This document shows, in pieces, positions 24,081 through 35,752 of a stretch of DNA of 64,000 bases (position 1 is its first letter; every line of letters begins with the position of its first letter). Origin of the DNA: Cornus controversa (taxonomy: Eukaryota > Streptophyta > Magnoliopsida > Cornales > Cornaceae); assembly GCA_026545225.1 (NCBI GenBank), contig CM048853.1:50703755-50767754 (forward strand), written 5' to 3'. Below the pieces are notes generated by a model. The model was given only the letters and a program-made list of their open reading frames with translations, searched no databases and was not told the origin of the DNA. The position numbers were made by a program, and so were the translations under genes.

Positions 24081-24095
24081 TTATATATATATACA
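24081..24095 (-). promoter_or_regulatory. TATA box of the Clot gene
   Basis: The minus strand reads TATATATATAAGAGG about 70 bases before the ATG, a good distance for a core promoter with a 35-45 base leader. Confidence 0.55.
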
Positions 24096-27000
24096 CTGAG
24101 AAATCTTTCTTCGAATATAAGTTGCGAATTACCTGAAATGCCCTCGAGAATATGCCCTTTCAAACCATCACACTTGTATAGCACGTGCAGCTCCTGTGAA
24201 AATCATATGTATATATAGTAAAGAAACTTTATTAATGTCCAAGTAAATCTGCTATTAGTACATTTATATATATACTAGTAAAGAAATTTTAAAAACAATC
24301 CAATTTGGCACTATTTTAAAAAAAGAAAAAAAAAAGTAACAATAAGAACCTAAATATTAAAAAAAAATAATTATCACAAATTAGCTAAATCTAAGTCTGA
24401 TTTGATACTAACAAAAATTCTGAATATTTTGATTGTCTTCTTGTAACATTGAAATTGAGCAAAACTGGGACTCTCTCGTGACAGCACTGCAGAGAAAAAA
24501 TTGTATCTTTCTCAGCATTTAGAAAAGGCAAAGTACTTGAACTTGACTGATCCACAACTGATCCACATTCCTCTCACCTCATCTTTATGACACACCTGAA
24601 GAGCAATCCCGTAGGCAGTTCTAACAGAGAGTGCTTTGGCCCGGCTTTACACTATTCTGAGACTTCATAAGATGGCCAAAGCTTCTTACAAGTGGGACTT
24701 TGTTGTACATCGACAGGATTAGACCGTGAAACTTGGGTTGGTCAACTTGAACGGAACTTAAGTTAAACCCAATTTTGTATGAGTTTGGATAATTATTTTT
24801 ATAATTAGGGTTGAGATTGAGTTAAAAAATTTTAACTCTAATTTAATTAGGGTTGGACTTGGGTTGAAGTGTCAGCAACTTGAGCCCAACCTGAATCCAA
24901 ACCTGAATTTTAATTTTAATTTTAATTTTATTTTTAATATTCAAATTATGATCATCCTTTTCTTTTTAACTTAACATTTTGGAGAATTAACTTCCTAATA
25001 ATTTGTTTGAATTTTTTTAGAAATTTGCATTAAGGTTTAAATTTTTTTTTTTTTTTACATCTGGGAGTAATCTAATATGAAACTAACTCAAAATCATATT
25101 AAATTTTTTATGTGTAGATTGACCATATGGGCAATTCGAGTTAACTCAACTTTCTAACAAGTTGCAAATCCGAGTTTAAAAATTAAAGGATGTGTTAGGT
25201 TAGGATTGAATATTTTATATCTTGAGTTGAGCCTAAACTATACATCCCCTACAAGTTCATGTGCATTGGAAGAGAGAGGAGATACCTTATTTTATTTTTT
25301 AATTGACAAGAATAACTTCAACAATATATTTGGGGAGACTAGAATCCTCTACCTTTCACTTGAAAGAAAGAGGAAACACATTGAGCCATTGGAGGAGATA
25401 CCTTGTTTTACTAGTGAGTTAATGGATTATTTGGATTTAGTGAAGAAAGAAAAAAAAGAAGAGAAAAGATCTTGCTTTTGATATGCTTGTTTCAAGTTAT
25501 TATGAGTGGATCTAGTTTTTTTTGTGTTTGTTTGATTTGTTCCCGTCTAAATCAAATCAGATCTGATTTTGGGTTGGGTTGTTGCTTCCATCTTGCTCAG
25601 ATTTGGTCTTGACTATATTGGTGGATTTGTTTTATTGACGGCTGCCTTGTGACTGCGACTTTGGAGTTGTTGCCGTAGATCTGGCCTTGGGTCACTCCTG
25701 CTAATGCCTCTTTCCCTTGGTGATGTCTGTCCTGGAGCTTGTTTGGCTCTCCTCTTGACAGATCTCGAGTCTATTCTTCATTTTCTTTGTATTGCTTCAA
25801 TATTTGTATTGATTTTATATCTCTCTCGTTTAGCTTTGTGCCTTTGCAATGAAAATAAAAAATAAAAAAATCTCGAGTGATTCATGTAAGAATCAATTAA
25901 TGTGTTTTTATACTCAAAACCCAATTTGATTTATTTATTTTTCGGGCGTCATGCATATTTGAAGAGGTAAAATAAAAAAAAAAACTAATAATTTGTTTAT
26001 TTCATTGAGTATATTATAAATTTTAAGTTTTACACTAAGGGATGATAGAATTGTAATGCGACAAGGAAAAAAATATAAATATGACACAATAACGGGTGTT
26101 ATGAACAATTTTGAATAATATTTATTTACTTAAAAACTTAATACAATATTAGCGTGGCTAATTAGCTAAACAATCCCCTCAGAAAGAAATAGTCCAAAAA
26201 CGAGGAGCAAAATATGATTTGCAAGTTGCAACTACTTATACTTCGACTAGTTTTCATATCTATCTTCTAACAAAGAAATTAAAGTAGTACAAAACCAATT
26301 GAGTGAATATGAAATGGTTGCATTGATAAAGAGAGAGGAGATATAATGTTTATTGTTTGGTGCGGAAGAAATGAACTTTAATTCTTTATATAGACTAACT
26401 ATTAGGATATTTACAAGCTAGTATTATGTATGTAAATGAGTTGGCTAGAAGAATTCTAAAGGTGGTATCTACCCTGCTAAGATCAAACAGGAGTATAAGG
26501 GTCTAAAGAATTCTAGAAAATTTTATAGAAGTCTATACAATTCTACATCATTGTAGAATAATTTGAAATAGTTCATGTCATGCAGACAGTTCGCTTAAGG
26601 CAGTGTGACAAAACCTTCCTTGGTGGAGTGTAAGACTATTTATAATTTTAATCTTGAAATTCGTTCATCAATTAATACATATACTATTTATAGTCAGATT
26701 AATAAGGTGAATGTCTCTCAGACAGTATTTGTAGAGGGACTGTTGCCGGTTTGATCTCAAACGAAAGACGTAGGGGAATTACTCTTTTAATTATTTTTAA
26801 ATATTTTAATTTTTATCAAATTAAAACAACAAATCAATAAATAAAATGCAATAAAGTATATAGTAAACAATGACACCAGAATTTTTAAATTGAAAACCTC
26901 AACTTGATTCTTAAGATTGTGAGTGGATTAAGACAAAAATCAAGTTGTAACATCTTCTTAAAATCTTTCTTCAAATCTGTTTGATTTTGAATACTTTCCT

Positions 27001-27415
27001 TATTAATATTTTCTATTATTTTAGTTTGTTCAAGGAACACACCTGGAAATCATGTGATTGGACCGTTAGTAATTCGAAAGTAAGGCTATTTAGAGCACTA
27101 CTAACTCCTTTACTTGGATGAGTATGAATTTGTCAAATTTTCTTCTCTACTTGTGTTTTTTTTTCCTTTTCAATAAAGAATTATGGTTAGGTGGTCCAGA
27201 CTATATATATATGATTTCAAATGTGTCAATTTTATTAATTATTATTTGGACCAATGCAACCGTATCATATTCACTCAATTTTATTAATTATTATAGTACC
27301 ATATAATAATTTGTCCATGTAAATTGGTGTCTGGCAAGATGACATATCAGACTCCCGAGTCTGGCAACACGGGTTCAGATTCGCGGTGCAAGCAAATCTA
27401 ACCTGGTATGCACGA
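24096..27415. other. Intergenic, repeat-like, no supported gene
   Basis: AT-rich sequence. The 24700-25200 part contains repeated variants of AACTTGGGTTGG and TTTGAGCCCAACC-like phrases, as in dispersed plant MITEs, but I could not fix termini. A 91-codon frame at 25206-25481 is rich in Lys/Glu and matches nothing I know. A poly-T run lies at 25040-25056. Confidence 0.4.
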
Positions 27416-27713
27416 CAGTCTTTTGAAAATCCAACTTGGTCTACACGAAAGCCAGGATTTTCAAAGTATGAAAACATATACTAATAAATAAAAGGCCTAC
27501 TGTGTTGTCAATCTTGTTGGACAAGCTCTTCAAATAGGTCCAAAAGGTCAGTATTGGTTGAAAGTGACAAATAAAATACATTGCACCGGGCAAAGAAAGG
27601 GTCAAAAGCAGCCATTATGACTTTGAACTAACAATTGCGCGCACATGTTATAACTGCTCTTCCTTTCTATGCAAGCTTGTTAATTTAACAAGCTCACTCC
27701 TGTGTTTTTCTCA

Positions 27714-27723
27714 CTATATATAG
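27714..27723 (+). promoter_or_regulatory. TATA box of the small gene, copy 1
   Basis: CTATATATAG lies about 85-95 bases before the ATG at 27808. This gives a leader of roughly 60 bases. Confidence 0.55.
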
Positions 27724-27807
27724 AGCATCATTTCAGCTCAACTCTCATATCAGTTACAAGTTACAACCCAATTTGAGTTTATACACACAATTTGAGTTCA
27801 ACAATTA

Positions 27808-27996
27808 ATGGCTCTCTTCTCAGCCTTTTTCAGTTGCTTCATGCCATCATCTTCGTCGCGGATATCAGATGGTGATGCAGGTTGCTGTGAAGTGAAAGTG
27901 GCTTCTGTGAAGAAACCTGAAAGCAAATCCAAGTCATGTGGAGCTCCAATCCCAGTTTCTTACTTCCCCATTAATTCACTGCTCTCGCGCTTGTAG
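27808..27996 (+). CDS. Small plant-specific protein, copy 1 (62 aa)
   Basis: Single-exon frame of 62 aa with a TATA box at a sensible distance. The N-terminus is hydrophobic and Cys-containing (MALFSAFFSCFMPSSSS). The middle is basic, with KKPESKSKS. The end is GAPIPVSYFPINSLLSRL. I recall short plant proteins ending in this kind of APIPVSYFP...SRL motif, of unknown function. The duplicate at 33959 conserves frame, stop and C-terminal motif while synonymous and spacer positions differ, which supports real coding. The N-terminus could be a membrane or lipidation anchor, but no clear signal is seen. Confidence 0.75.
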   Translation: MALFSAFFSCFMPSSSSRISDGDAGCCEVKVASVKKPESKSKSCGAPIPVSYFPINSLLSRL

Positions 27997-28040
27997 TGAT
28001 TCTTAGTTCAAGAACTCGTTCAGGGATTCGATCTATGTGA

Positions 28041-29212
28041 TCCATATTAATGAATATGGTTACACAATTCCATTATAGATTGATGGAGTTTTCTCAGCTG
28101 GTTCAGACAACTAATTAATCATGGAAGGTGTACCAATAACGAGGGATGATAGCCAATTAAGGGGTGGAAGTAGCAATGTAATTAGGTTTCGCAATTCGTG
28201 TTTCTTTTAATGTTGACTAGGGAAAAAAATTAAAATGAAATGAATGATTTGTAATTCAATTTCTTAATGATTTGTGATATTATAATTACTTAATGCTGTA
28301 CTAAATTCTTTGCCAGAGTAATCGATCTTACTAAGATTACGTCCACCGGGGTTGGATATATTACAAGCCATTTAATATTATCAAATAGTTAAGTACTGCT
28401 CAAGGCTGAACCAATATTGATTACTAAGTTTCAAATGAAAATGAAGTTAGAACGGTAAACCACACTATGAAAGCGTGTAAATGGATAAAAGTAAACTTTA
28501 CAATGTGAAAGCAAGCAAGTGTATGAAAATGCAAGCTTAAGATTACATTTAGAAATGCAAAGATGTAAAAGATAAGTACTGAGTGCAAAGATGTAAAAGA
28601 TAAGTAGCTAAGTGTAGAGTTGCAGATGAATCAAGCTTTTATGAATAGTTCAGACTCGGTTCGTTAAAAATTTATGAATAATTCAAACTCGGTTCGTTAA
28701 AAATTAAACTCAGACAGCTTTATTAAGCAAATGAGTCGAGGTTAAACACATTTTTTAGACTCGTTTAATAAACGAGCTGAGATTGAATAATAGTGAGCTG
28801 GGCTCGTTGGGCGTGAAGAAGCTCGTATAGTTAGATTTTATATTTTAAATTTTTATAATTTAATTTAGCCCAACTAACACCATGGCTAAGGCCTACTAGA
28901 TTTTTCAATTCTTTACTTATTTTATGAATAAAACCCATTCATTATTAGTCCAATAGAGCCCATCATCCATCATGATCTAATCTCAACCGTTGGATCTATA
29001 ATATTATAGATATGAAACTTTGGCACCCCACCTTCCAGTTGCAACTACAATCCTAAGCACCTAACAAGTCTCCCGAAGGCGAACGTATGTCGAAAACCTT
29101 TCTTTGGCAAAGAACTTTAGTCTCCATTGATACTTACAAGGGTGACACCTCTCTCTGGCGGTGATTACTAGTATCCACCGATCCACATGCAAACTGAGGT
29201 AGTGACGAGAAT
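28041..29212. other. Intergenic, including the leader side of the Copia element
   Basis: No gene. A phrase (AATTCAAACTCGGTTCGTTAAAAATT type) is directly repeated near 28640-28710, as in a dispersed MITE. I searched here for a 5' copy of the LTR at 33255 and for a TGGTATCAGAGC PBS, and saw neither. Confidence 0.5.
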
Positions 29213-30005
29213 ATGGCAACTGATAGTGGATTTGTGCAACCAGCAATCCCAAAATTTGACGGGCATTACGATCACTGGTGTATGCTCATGGAGAATTCAT
29301 GCGATCGAAAGAATACTGGAGTGTGGTGGAAGATGGAATTCCTGTAGCAGCAGAAGGAGTTCAACTCACTGAAGTATAGAAGAAGGTGACTGATGAGGCA
29401 AGGTTGAAGGATCTGAAGGCGAAGAATTATTTTTTCTAGGCCATAGATAGCTCGATTTTGGAAACCATCTTGAACAAGGATATAGCCAAAAGCATTTGGG
29501 ATTCCTTGAAGCAGAAGTATCAAGGAACAGCACGAGTGCAGCGAGCACAACGACAAGCTCTCCAAAAGGAGTTTGAGATGCTGAACATAAAGATGGGAGA
29601 GTATGTGAACGAGTACTTTGCTTGCACTCTTGCTTTGGTCAACAAGCTGAGAGTCAATAAAGGAAAAATGGATGATGTAGCAGTCATCAAGAAGATTATG
29701 AGATCCATGACACCCAAGTATGATTACGTGGTGTGTTCTATTGAGGAATCAAATGATTTGGATGCCCTTACCATTGATGAGTTACAAAGTAGCCTTTTAG
29801 TACATAAGCAACGTATGAAAGCTCATGTTGTGGAAGAGCAAGCATTGAAGGTTACTTTTGGAGAGTCTTTAGGAGAAAGATGACGAGGTCGTGGCGGAAT
29901 CCGAGGATGAGGAAAAGGATGAGGCAGGCGTAGCTTTGACAAATCATTATTAAATGCTATAACTGCCATAAGCTTGGACATTTTCAGTATGAATGTCCAA
30001 AGAAG
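29213..30005 (+). pseudogene. Broken gag of a Copia element
   Basis: The start MATDSGFVQPAIPKFDGHYD is a typical UBN2-type Copia gag. A frameshift follows within about 20 codons and in-frame stops appear near 29380 and 29438. The frame at 29458-29883 holds the rest of the gag core (SIWDSLKQKYQG, EFEMLNIKMGEY). A zinc knuckle CYNCHKLGHFQYEC (CX2CX4HX4C) is at 29955-29996, in another frame after further stops. The element cannot encode an intact gag. Confidence 0.85.
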
Positions 30006-33000
30006 GAGACAAAAGCAAGAGCAAACTATATGGAAGGTAATGAAGAAATGTCGTTGATGGCATACGTGACTGATAAGGAAGCCAACAAAGAAGAACTATG
30101 CTTTCTCGACTCTGGATGCAACAATCACATGTGTGGTAAGAGGGAGTTTTTCTCAGATTTTAAAGGGAATTTCAGGGAGAAGGTGAAACTGGGAGATAAT
30201 TCAAGCATGGATGAGATGGGTAAAGGTAATGTTCGAATGTTGGTGAATGGTTTTGTACATCTCATTATCGGCGTATTCTATGTTCCAGGATTAAAGAATA
30301 GTTTGATAAGCATTGGGCAGCTAGCTGAGAAGGGACTTGCAATCCTCATACAACGAGGAATATGCAAAATTTATCATCTAGAAAAAGGGCTAATTATGGA
30401 GATTACAATGTCCTCGAATCGAATGTTCAAGATGTTTGCTCAAACATAACTGAAGGAGGAAGCTTGTTTCAATTATTTCATGGAAGATCCAACTCGACTT
30501 TGGCACTGTAGATATGGTCATCTAAGCTTTAGCGGTTTGAAAATTCTTTAACAAAAGGGAATGGTGAGAGGATTGCCTTGTCTTGAGACCTCATCGAATG
30601 TATGTGAAGATTGCTTGGTGGGGAAGCAACAGCGAGATCCATTTCCTAGGTAAAGCACATGGAAAGCATCTCATATTCTTGAATTGGTACATGCTGATAT
30701 ATGTGGACCAATCAATCCTATGTCCAACAGCAACAAAAGGTACATGATTAGTTTTATTGATGACTATAGTCGTAAAGTTTGGGTTTATTTCTTGGTTGAG
30801 AAGTCAAAAGCATTTATTACCTTCAAGAAATATAAGAATCGTGTTGAAAAAGAGACATGTTCGAGTATTAAAGGTCTTCGTATTGATCGCGGGGGTGAGT
30901 TCACATCGCTTGAATTCACTAATTTTTGTAGTGAGAATGGTATTCAAAGATAACTAACAGCTGCATACACCCCTCAACAAAACAACGTTGCAGAGAGGAA
31001 GAATCGAACTATCATGAATATGGTTCGAATTATGCTTTCAGGGAAGAAGATTCCCAAAACATTCTGGCCTGAAGCTGTGAATTAGACAGTTCATGTTCTT
31101 AATAGGAGTCCAACTCTTGCAGTGAAAAACAAAACTCCAAAAGAAGCTTGGAGCGGATTCAGACCCTCAGTGGATTACTTTAGGGTGTTTGGGTGCGTAT
31201 CTCATATTCATATTCCTGATTGCAAAAGGACAAAGCTTGGTGATAAGAGCGTAAGATGTGTTTTACTTGGAGTCAGTGAGGAGTCAAAGGCATATAGGCT
31301 GTATGATCCCTTTTCTCAGAAGATTATCGTAAGTAGAGATGTGGTATTTGAAGAAGACAACAGTTGGGATTGGGCCACAAGTCATGAGGAAGTTATTTTG
31401 GCTGACTTGAATTGGGGAGACAATCACAGAGAATCAGATGCAGCTGATGGAAATGAAAATGAAGCTGAAACTGATGAACATAGCAGCACTGAGGAAAGTG
31501 AGACACATGGCTTGAATGGGTCAAATGAAGGAAATTCATCTAGCTCAGGTGAAGATCCTTCACTTGGTTCTCGTGAACAAAGGCCGAGAAGGCAACCGAA
31601 TTAGATAGGGGATTATGTACGTGGAGAAGGTTTATCTGAGGAAGAAGACATGGCATATTTAGCAATGTTTGCAGCCAATGATCCAGTTCTATTCGAAGAG
31701 GCAATAAAAGATGCAAAGTGGAGAACAACGTTGGATGTGGAGACTGAAGCTATAACTAAAAATGATACTTAGGAATTGACAAATTTGCCTACTGGGGCAA
31801 AGAAGGTCGGTGTGAAATGGTTGTATAAGACAAAGCTCAATGAAAATGGTGAGGTAGAGAAGTACAAAGCTCGTTTGGTTGCAAACGGTTACACCCAAAA
31901 ACATGGCTTGGACTACACTGAGGTTTTTTCACCTGTAGCACGATTGGAGACAGTTCGACTTGTAGTTTCTCTTGCGGCTCAGAAACGGTGGATGATTTTT
32001 CTGTGAGATATAAAGTCAGCCTTTCTCCATGGAGAACTTAGTGAAGTGATTTTCATCGAGCAACCTCCTGGTTATGAGAAGAATGGTAATGAGCAGAAAG
32101 TGTACAGGTTAAAAAAGGCTTTATAAGGACTAAAACAAGCTCCACGAGCTTGGTATAGTCAGATAGAGTCATGTTTTTCTAAGGAAGGTTTTGAGAAGTG
32201 CCCTTATGAGCATACTTTGTTCATCAAAGCAGGAGAAAGAGGTAAAATTTTAATTGTCTGTCTTTATGTTGATGACTTGATTTTTACGGGCAATGATGAG
32301 CATATGTTTGTTGAATTTAAAAATTCTATGATGCATGAGTTTGACATGACAGACCTTGGAAAAATGAGATATTTCCTTGGTATAGAGTAATGCAAAAACC
32401 AGAGAGTATTTTTATCTGTCAAAGGAGGTATACACAAGAGGTGCTAAAAATGTTTGATATGGATAAATGCAATTCAGTTCATAATCCAATTATTCCAAGT
32501 TGCAAACTTATGAGAGATGAGAATGGAGTAAGGGTGGATAGTAGTCGCTACAAGCAAGTAGTTGGCAGTCTAATGTATATGACTGCTACTCGGCCCAACA
32601 TTATGTTTGTGGTGAGTCTTTTGAGTAGGTATATGGATCGTCCCACAGAGCTTCACCTTTAGGCAACCAAGAGAGTACTGAGATATTTGAAAGGGACTTC
32701 AGATTTTGGGATACTTTATAGAAAGGGAGGAGATGAGAAGCCGGTTGTCTATACAGACAGTGACTACGCTGGAGACTTAGATAACAGAAAGAGTACTTCA
32801 GGTTATGTTTTTCTGTTGAATTCAGCAGCTATTTCTTGGTCATCGAAGAAACAACCAATAGTCACCTTGTCTACCACTGAAACTGAGTTCGTTGCAGCAG
32901 CTTCATGTGCTTGCCAAGCAATTTGGGTAAGGAGGATTTTGAAGGGTATTAATCATGCTCAAAGTAGTGGTACTACAGTCTTTTGTGACAACATTTCTTC

Positions 33001-33254
33001 TATTGAGCTTTAAAAGAATCCTGTATTACATGGTCGAAGCAAGCATATAGATGTCAAATTTCATTTTCTTCGTGAGCTTACTAAAGATGGAGTTGTAAAG
33101 CTGGTCCATTGTCCTACTCAAGAACAGGTTAGGTTGCAGACATAATGACCAAGCCATTGAAACTTGATATGTTCGTGAAACTAAGAGGTCTGTTGGGAGT
33201 TTGCACAGATCCAAGTATAAACTGAATGAAATTAGTATTCAGTTCAAGGGAGGA
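30006..33254 (+). pseudogene. Broken pol (protease, integrase, RT, RNase H) of the Copia element
   Basis: The domain order is that of Ty1/Copia: protease with LDSGCNNHMCG (about 30105); integrase zinc region LWHCRYGHLSF ... CEDCLVGKQQ (30496-30630) and catalytic core VHADICGP, IDRGGEF (30690-30905); RT with KARLVANGYTQKHGLDYTEV (31865-31925) and YVDD at 32265-32276; RNase H with YTDSDYAGDLDNRKSTSGY (32751-32810). Stops interrupt it at many places, for example 30448, 30951, 31603, 31770, 32004 and 32660, together with some frame changes. It is inactive. The relatively few changes suggest a moderately old copy. Confidence 0.9.
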
Positions 33255-33495
33255 TGTTGAAACTGTTAGTTGTTAGTGTTGATTGAGTCTTTAGGTTCTG
33301 CTGCTTAATGGTTTGAATAAATCCTATTATTTAGGATTAGTTGTTTGCTTCCTGGTCACTAATAGGCATGTAAAACATGGCTGCAGTTTATTTTTTTTAT
33401 GTTATTCTTGTAAGGTGATATATATAATCAGTTCAATTGTTTAATAAAATAAATAGCATTCCTCTAATTTGCTTGTTTACGGAGTATTTTTAACA
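33255..33495 (+). mobile_element. 3' LTR of the Copia element (241 bp)
   Basis: A purine tract (AAGGGAGGA) ends at 33254 and is followed by TGTTGAAACTGTTAG; the LTR ends TATTTTTAACA at 33495. The termini are TGTT...AACA. The next five bases are GAAAG. No matching 5' LTR was seen upstream. Confidence 0.75.
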
Positions 33496-33536
33496 GAAAG
33501 AATTCATGTAGTCCAAAAATGATGATGAGCCAAAAG

Positions 33537-34170
33537 ACTGTTGGAAAATCCAACTTGGTCTACACGAAAACCAGGATTTTCAAAGTATGACCTAATAACC
33601 AATTCATAAAGGGCCTACCATATATGTACGTTGTCAATTAATCTTGTTGGACAAGCTTTTCAAATAGATCCAAAAGCTCTGGTAGAAAGTGACCAAAAGA
33701 AGATACTTGCACCTGAGCAAAAATATTCATTAAGGGTCAAAGCCGCCTTAAAGACTTTGAAGGCTTAGTGGCCTAACTGGTCAATCTTCCTTGCTATGCA
33801 AGCTTATTATATTATATATATATATATATATAGAGTAGAGCTAGCATTTCAACTAAACTCTCATATCAGTTACAATCCACCAGTGACTACTTGGCCACAA
33901 GTTCTCTCTGCTTAATTAGCTTTCACAACAATTTGAGTTTATATATACGAGTTTTAAAATGTCTCTCTGCTCAGCAATTTTCAGTTGCTTCATGTCATCC
34001 TCGTCGCAGATATCAGATGGTGATGGCTGTGAAGTGAAAGCGGCCTCGGTGAAGAAACCTGAAAGCAAATCGAAGTCATATGGAGCTCCGATCCCAGTTT
34101 CTTACTTTCCCATTAATTCACAACTTTCACGCTTGTAGTGATTCTTAAGTTTTTTTTTAATGCCGGGCTT
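33537..34170 (+). repeat. Segmental duplication, copy 2 (promoter and gene)
   Basis: Direct repeat of 27416-28040, starting about 40 bases after the Copia 3' LTR. It has an expanded TA tract (about 33808-33832) where copy 1 has a short TATA box. Confidence 0.85.
33959..34138 (+). CDS. Small plant-specific protein, copy 2 (59 aa)
   Basis: Frame of 59 aa, MSLCSAIFSCFMSSSSQ to SYFPINSQLSRL, aligned along its length with the gene at 27808. Relative to copy 1 it lost three residues in frame (one in the Ser run, two before GCEV) and kept the stop position. That pattern suggests coding constraint. The TATA-like tract at 33808-33832 lies about 130 bases upstream. Function is unknown. Confidence 0.72.
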   Translation: MSLCSAIFSCFMSSSSQISDGDGCEVKAASVKKPESKSKSYGAPIPVSYFPINSQLSRL

Positions 34171-35400
34171 TTTAGAAAATCTTATAATTCACCACCGGAC
34201 ACATGTAATTCTCTTGTATATGTGTTTGGAGCCACGTGCACCAAGTAATTATTAAAAAAAATTCCTTGGAGATGGGTGGCTTCAAAAAAATTAAAATTTC
34301 TGAGCTTCAGATTGTGAGTTAAGAATCTCTATCATAAAATTAAGGGCAAAATTGAATTTTTATGTTATCAAAATCTATGACATCATAAAAATAAAAAATA
34401 AAAAGTCAAATGGCATTTACAGAAAATGTAGTGTTATTTTTGAAAACACAATAGATGTATTTATTATTTTACCTATTTACAAAATAAGTAAGTGTAATTT
34501 ACAAAAATTATAAAACGATTGAAAAACGATCCAAACGAATTAGCACCAATTAGCTTGACCAAGAACTGGACAAATGATTTAGCCATTCAAGGCCCAGCCC
34601 AAATAGAAGCGAGCTATGCATTAATTCGGGCTGAAAAGGAAGAAGTCAAATCGAATCTCTTATTAGGCTGAACGGAGTTCACCTATTTGGGCTACATTTT
34701 GGGCATCTAATTGGGTTTATATTAAAATATATGAATTAATTTAAGTATTGTACATATAACTTTTTTTTTATATATTCAATTTTGTACATACAAGATGCCC
34801 AAAAAATATATATATATTTTAATGATTTTGGGTCAAATGCACGTGTGAGAGAATTGAGTGAGATGCCTATTTGTAACAAGTCAGGCGATTACCAATAATC
34901 CAAAAGTCATATTATTTTCAAAAAAGAATTTTTAGCTATTAAATTAGCTCTAAAACGTTTTCATATCTATCTTGCACCTGAAAATTTTATTATTCGAACA
35001 GATTGGATATTATTGTCTAACCATCTATTTATACTCATTCTCTTTTTCATTTGAATCCGATGTGAGACAAGACCCGAACTCTACCGGATAAACATTAGAC
35101 GTGATACCGAATCAAGAACTGTGTCTGTTCTGATACTAATTTATTCATATTTGAGAAACTAAATTCATCAATGTGAGAAGTTGACAATATAACTTGACAA
35201 ATGAGAATAGAGGACCAAGACGATCCAAGTTCTTTCTAAAACCAAAAAAATGACAATTGTTAATCGGCTAAAAAAAATAAAAAATTTAAATTAAAGAAAT
35301 GGACAATATGAAATAATCTCAATAGATATACTTCTCTACAAAAATATATACATTTATTGGTGTGCGGTATATAGATGCATTACAAAGAATGAAAAGAATA
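34171..35400. other. Intergenic with one retroelement trace
   Basis: AT-rich sequence with no gene. It contains the RNase H-like relic at about 34925-35030; the right part leads to the 3' end of the O-fucosyltransferase gene. Confidence 0.4.
34925..35030 (+). pseudogene. Short RNase H-like relic of a reverse-transcribing element
   Basis: An open stretch of about 35 codons reads KKEFLAIKLALKRFHIYLAP followed by FIIRTDW. This is the pattern (K/E)E-LA-I...L-KF..YL...F..RTD of RNase H in Gypsy and pararetrovirus polyproteins. No RT or other domain was seen next to it, so it is an isolated fragment. A plant pararetrovirus or a Gypsy element are both possible. Confidence 0.45.
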
Positions 35401-35752
35401 AAAAATGTCTACAACTCCTAAAATATATAGTTTCCCCCACACCATCATCCTAAAGAATCAACAAATGAAGCTATATCAAGTATTGCATTGTCATACAAAA
35501 GCATCCATCTCCTTCACAAGCACTCTTACTTGAGTGGCAAAGGGAATATATGAAAGCAGCAAGCCTGTTAGTGTACTGACTGAAAGTGATTGCCACCCGA
35601 AACTCCACTTCCACATGGTGCTTTTAGGAAGCCACATTGTGCCCTAATACAGAAACTTGCAGGTTTTAAAGGGCTCCGGTTCAAGGACTTTTGCTTCGCT
35701 CTGATGTGTCACTCTGCTGAAGATCTGATTTCATGAAGTTTGCAGGATTCAA

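Larger units (their letters stand above)
27416..28040 (+). repeat. Segmental duplication, copy 1 (promoter and gene)
   Basis: From about 27420 (AAATCCAACTTGGTCTACAC) to just past the small gene, this matches 33537-34170. The match covers promoter, leader and coding sequence with indels. The two copies are about 6.1 kb apart in direct orientation. Confidence 0.85.

Noticed and set aside
24560..24680. Minus-strand open stretch containing ALSVRTAYGIALQVCHKDEV
   Set aside because: Protein-like text of about 33 codons but no homology I know and no neighbouring exon; could be chance or a lone exon remnant.
25206..25481. 91-codon plus-strand frame rich in Lys/Glu
   Set aside because: Compositional run ending in poly-purine; no motif and no duplicate elsewhere in the window.
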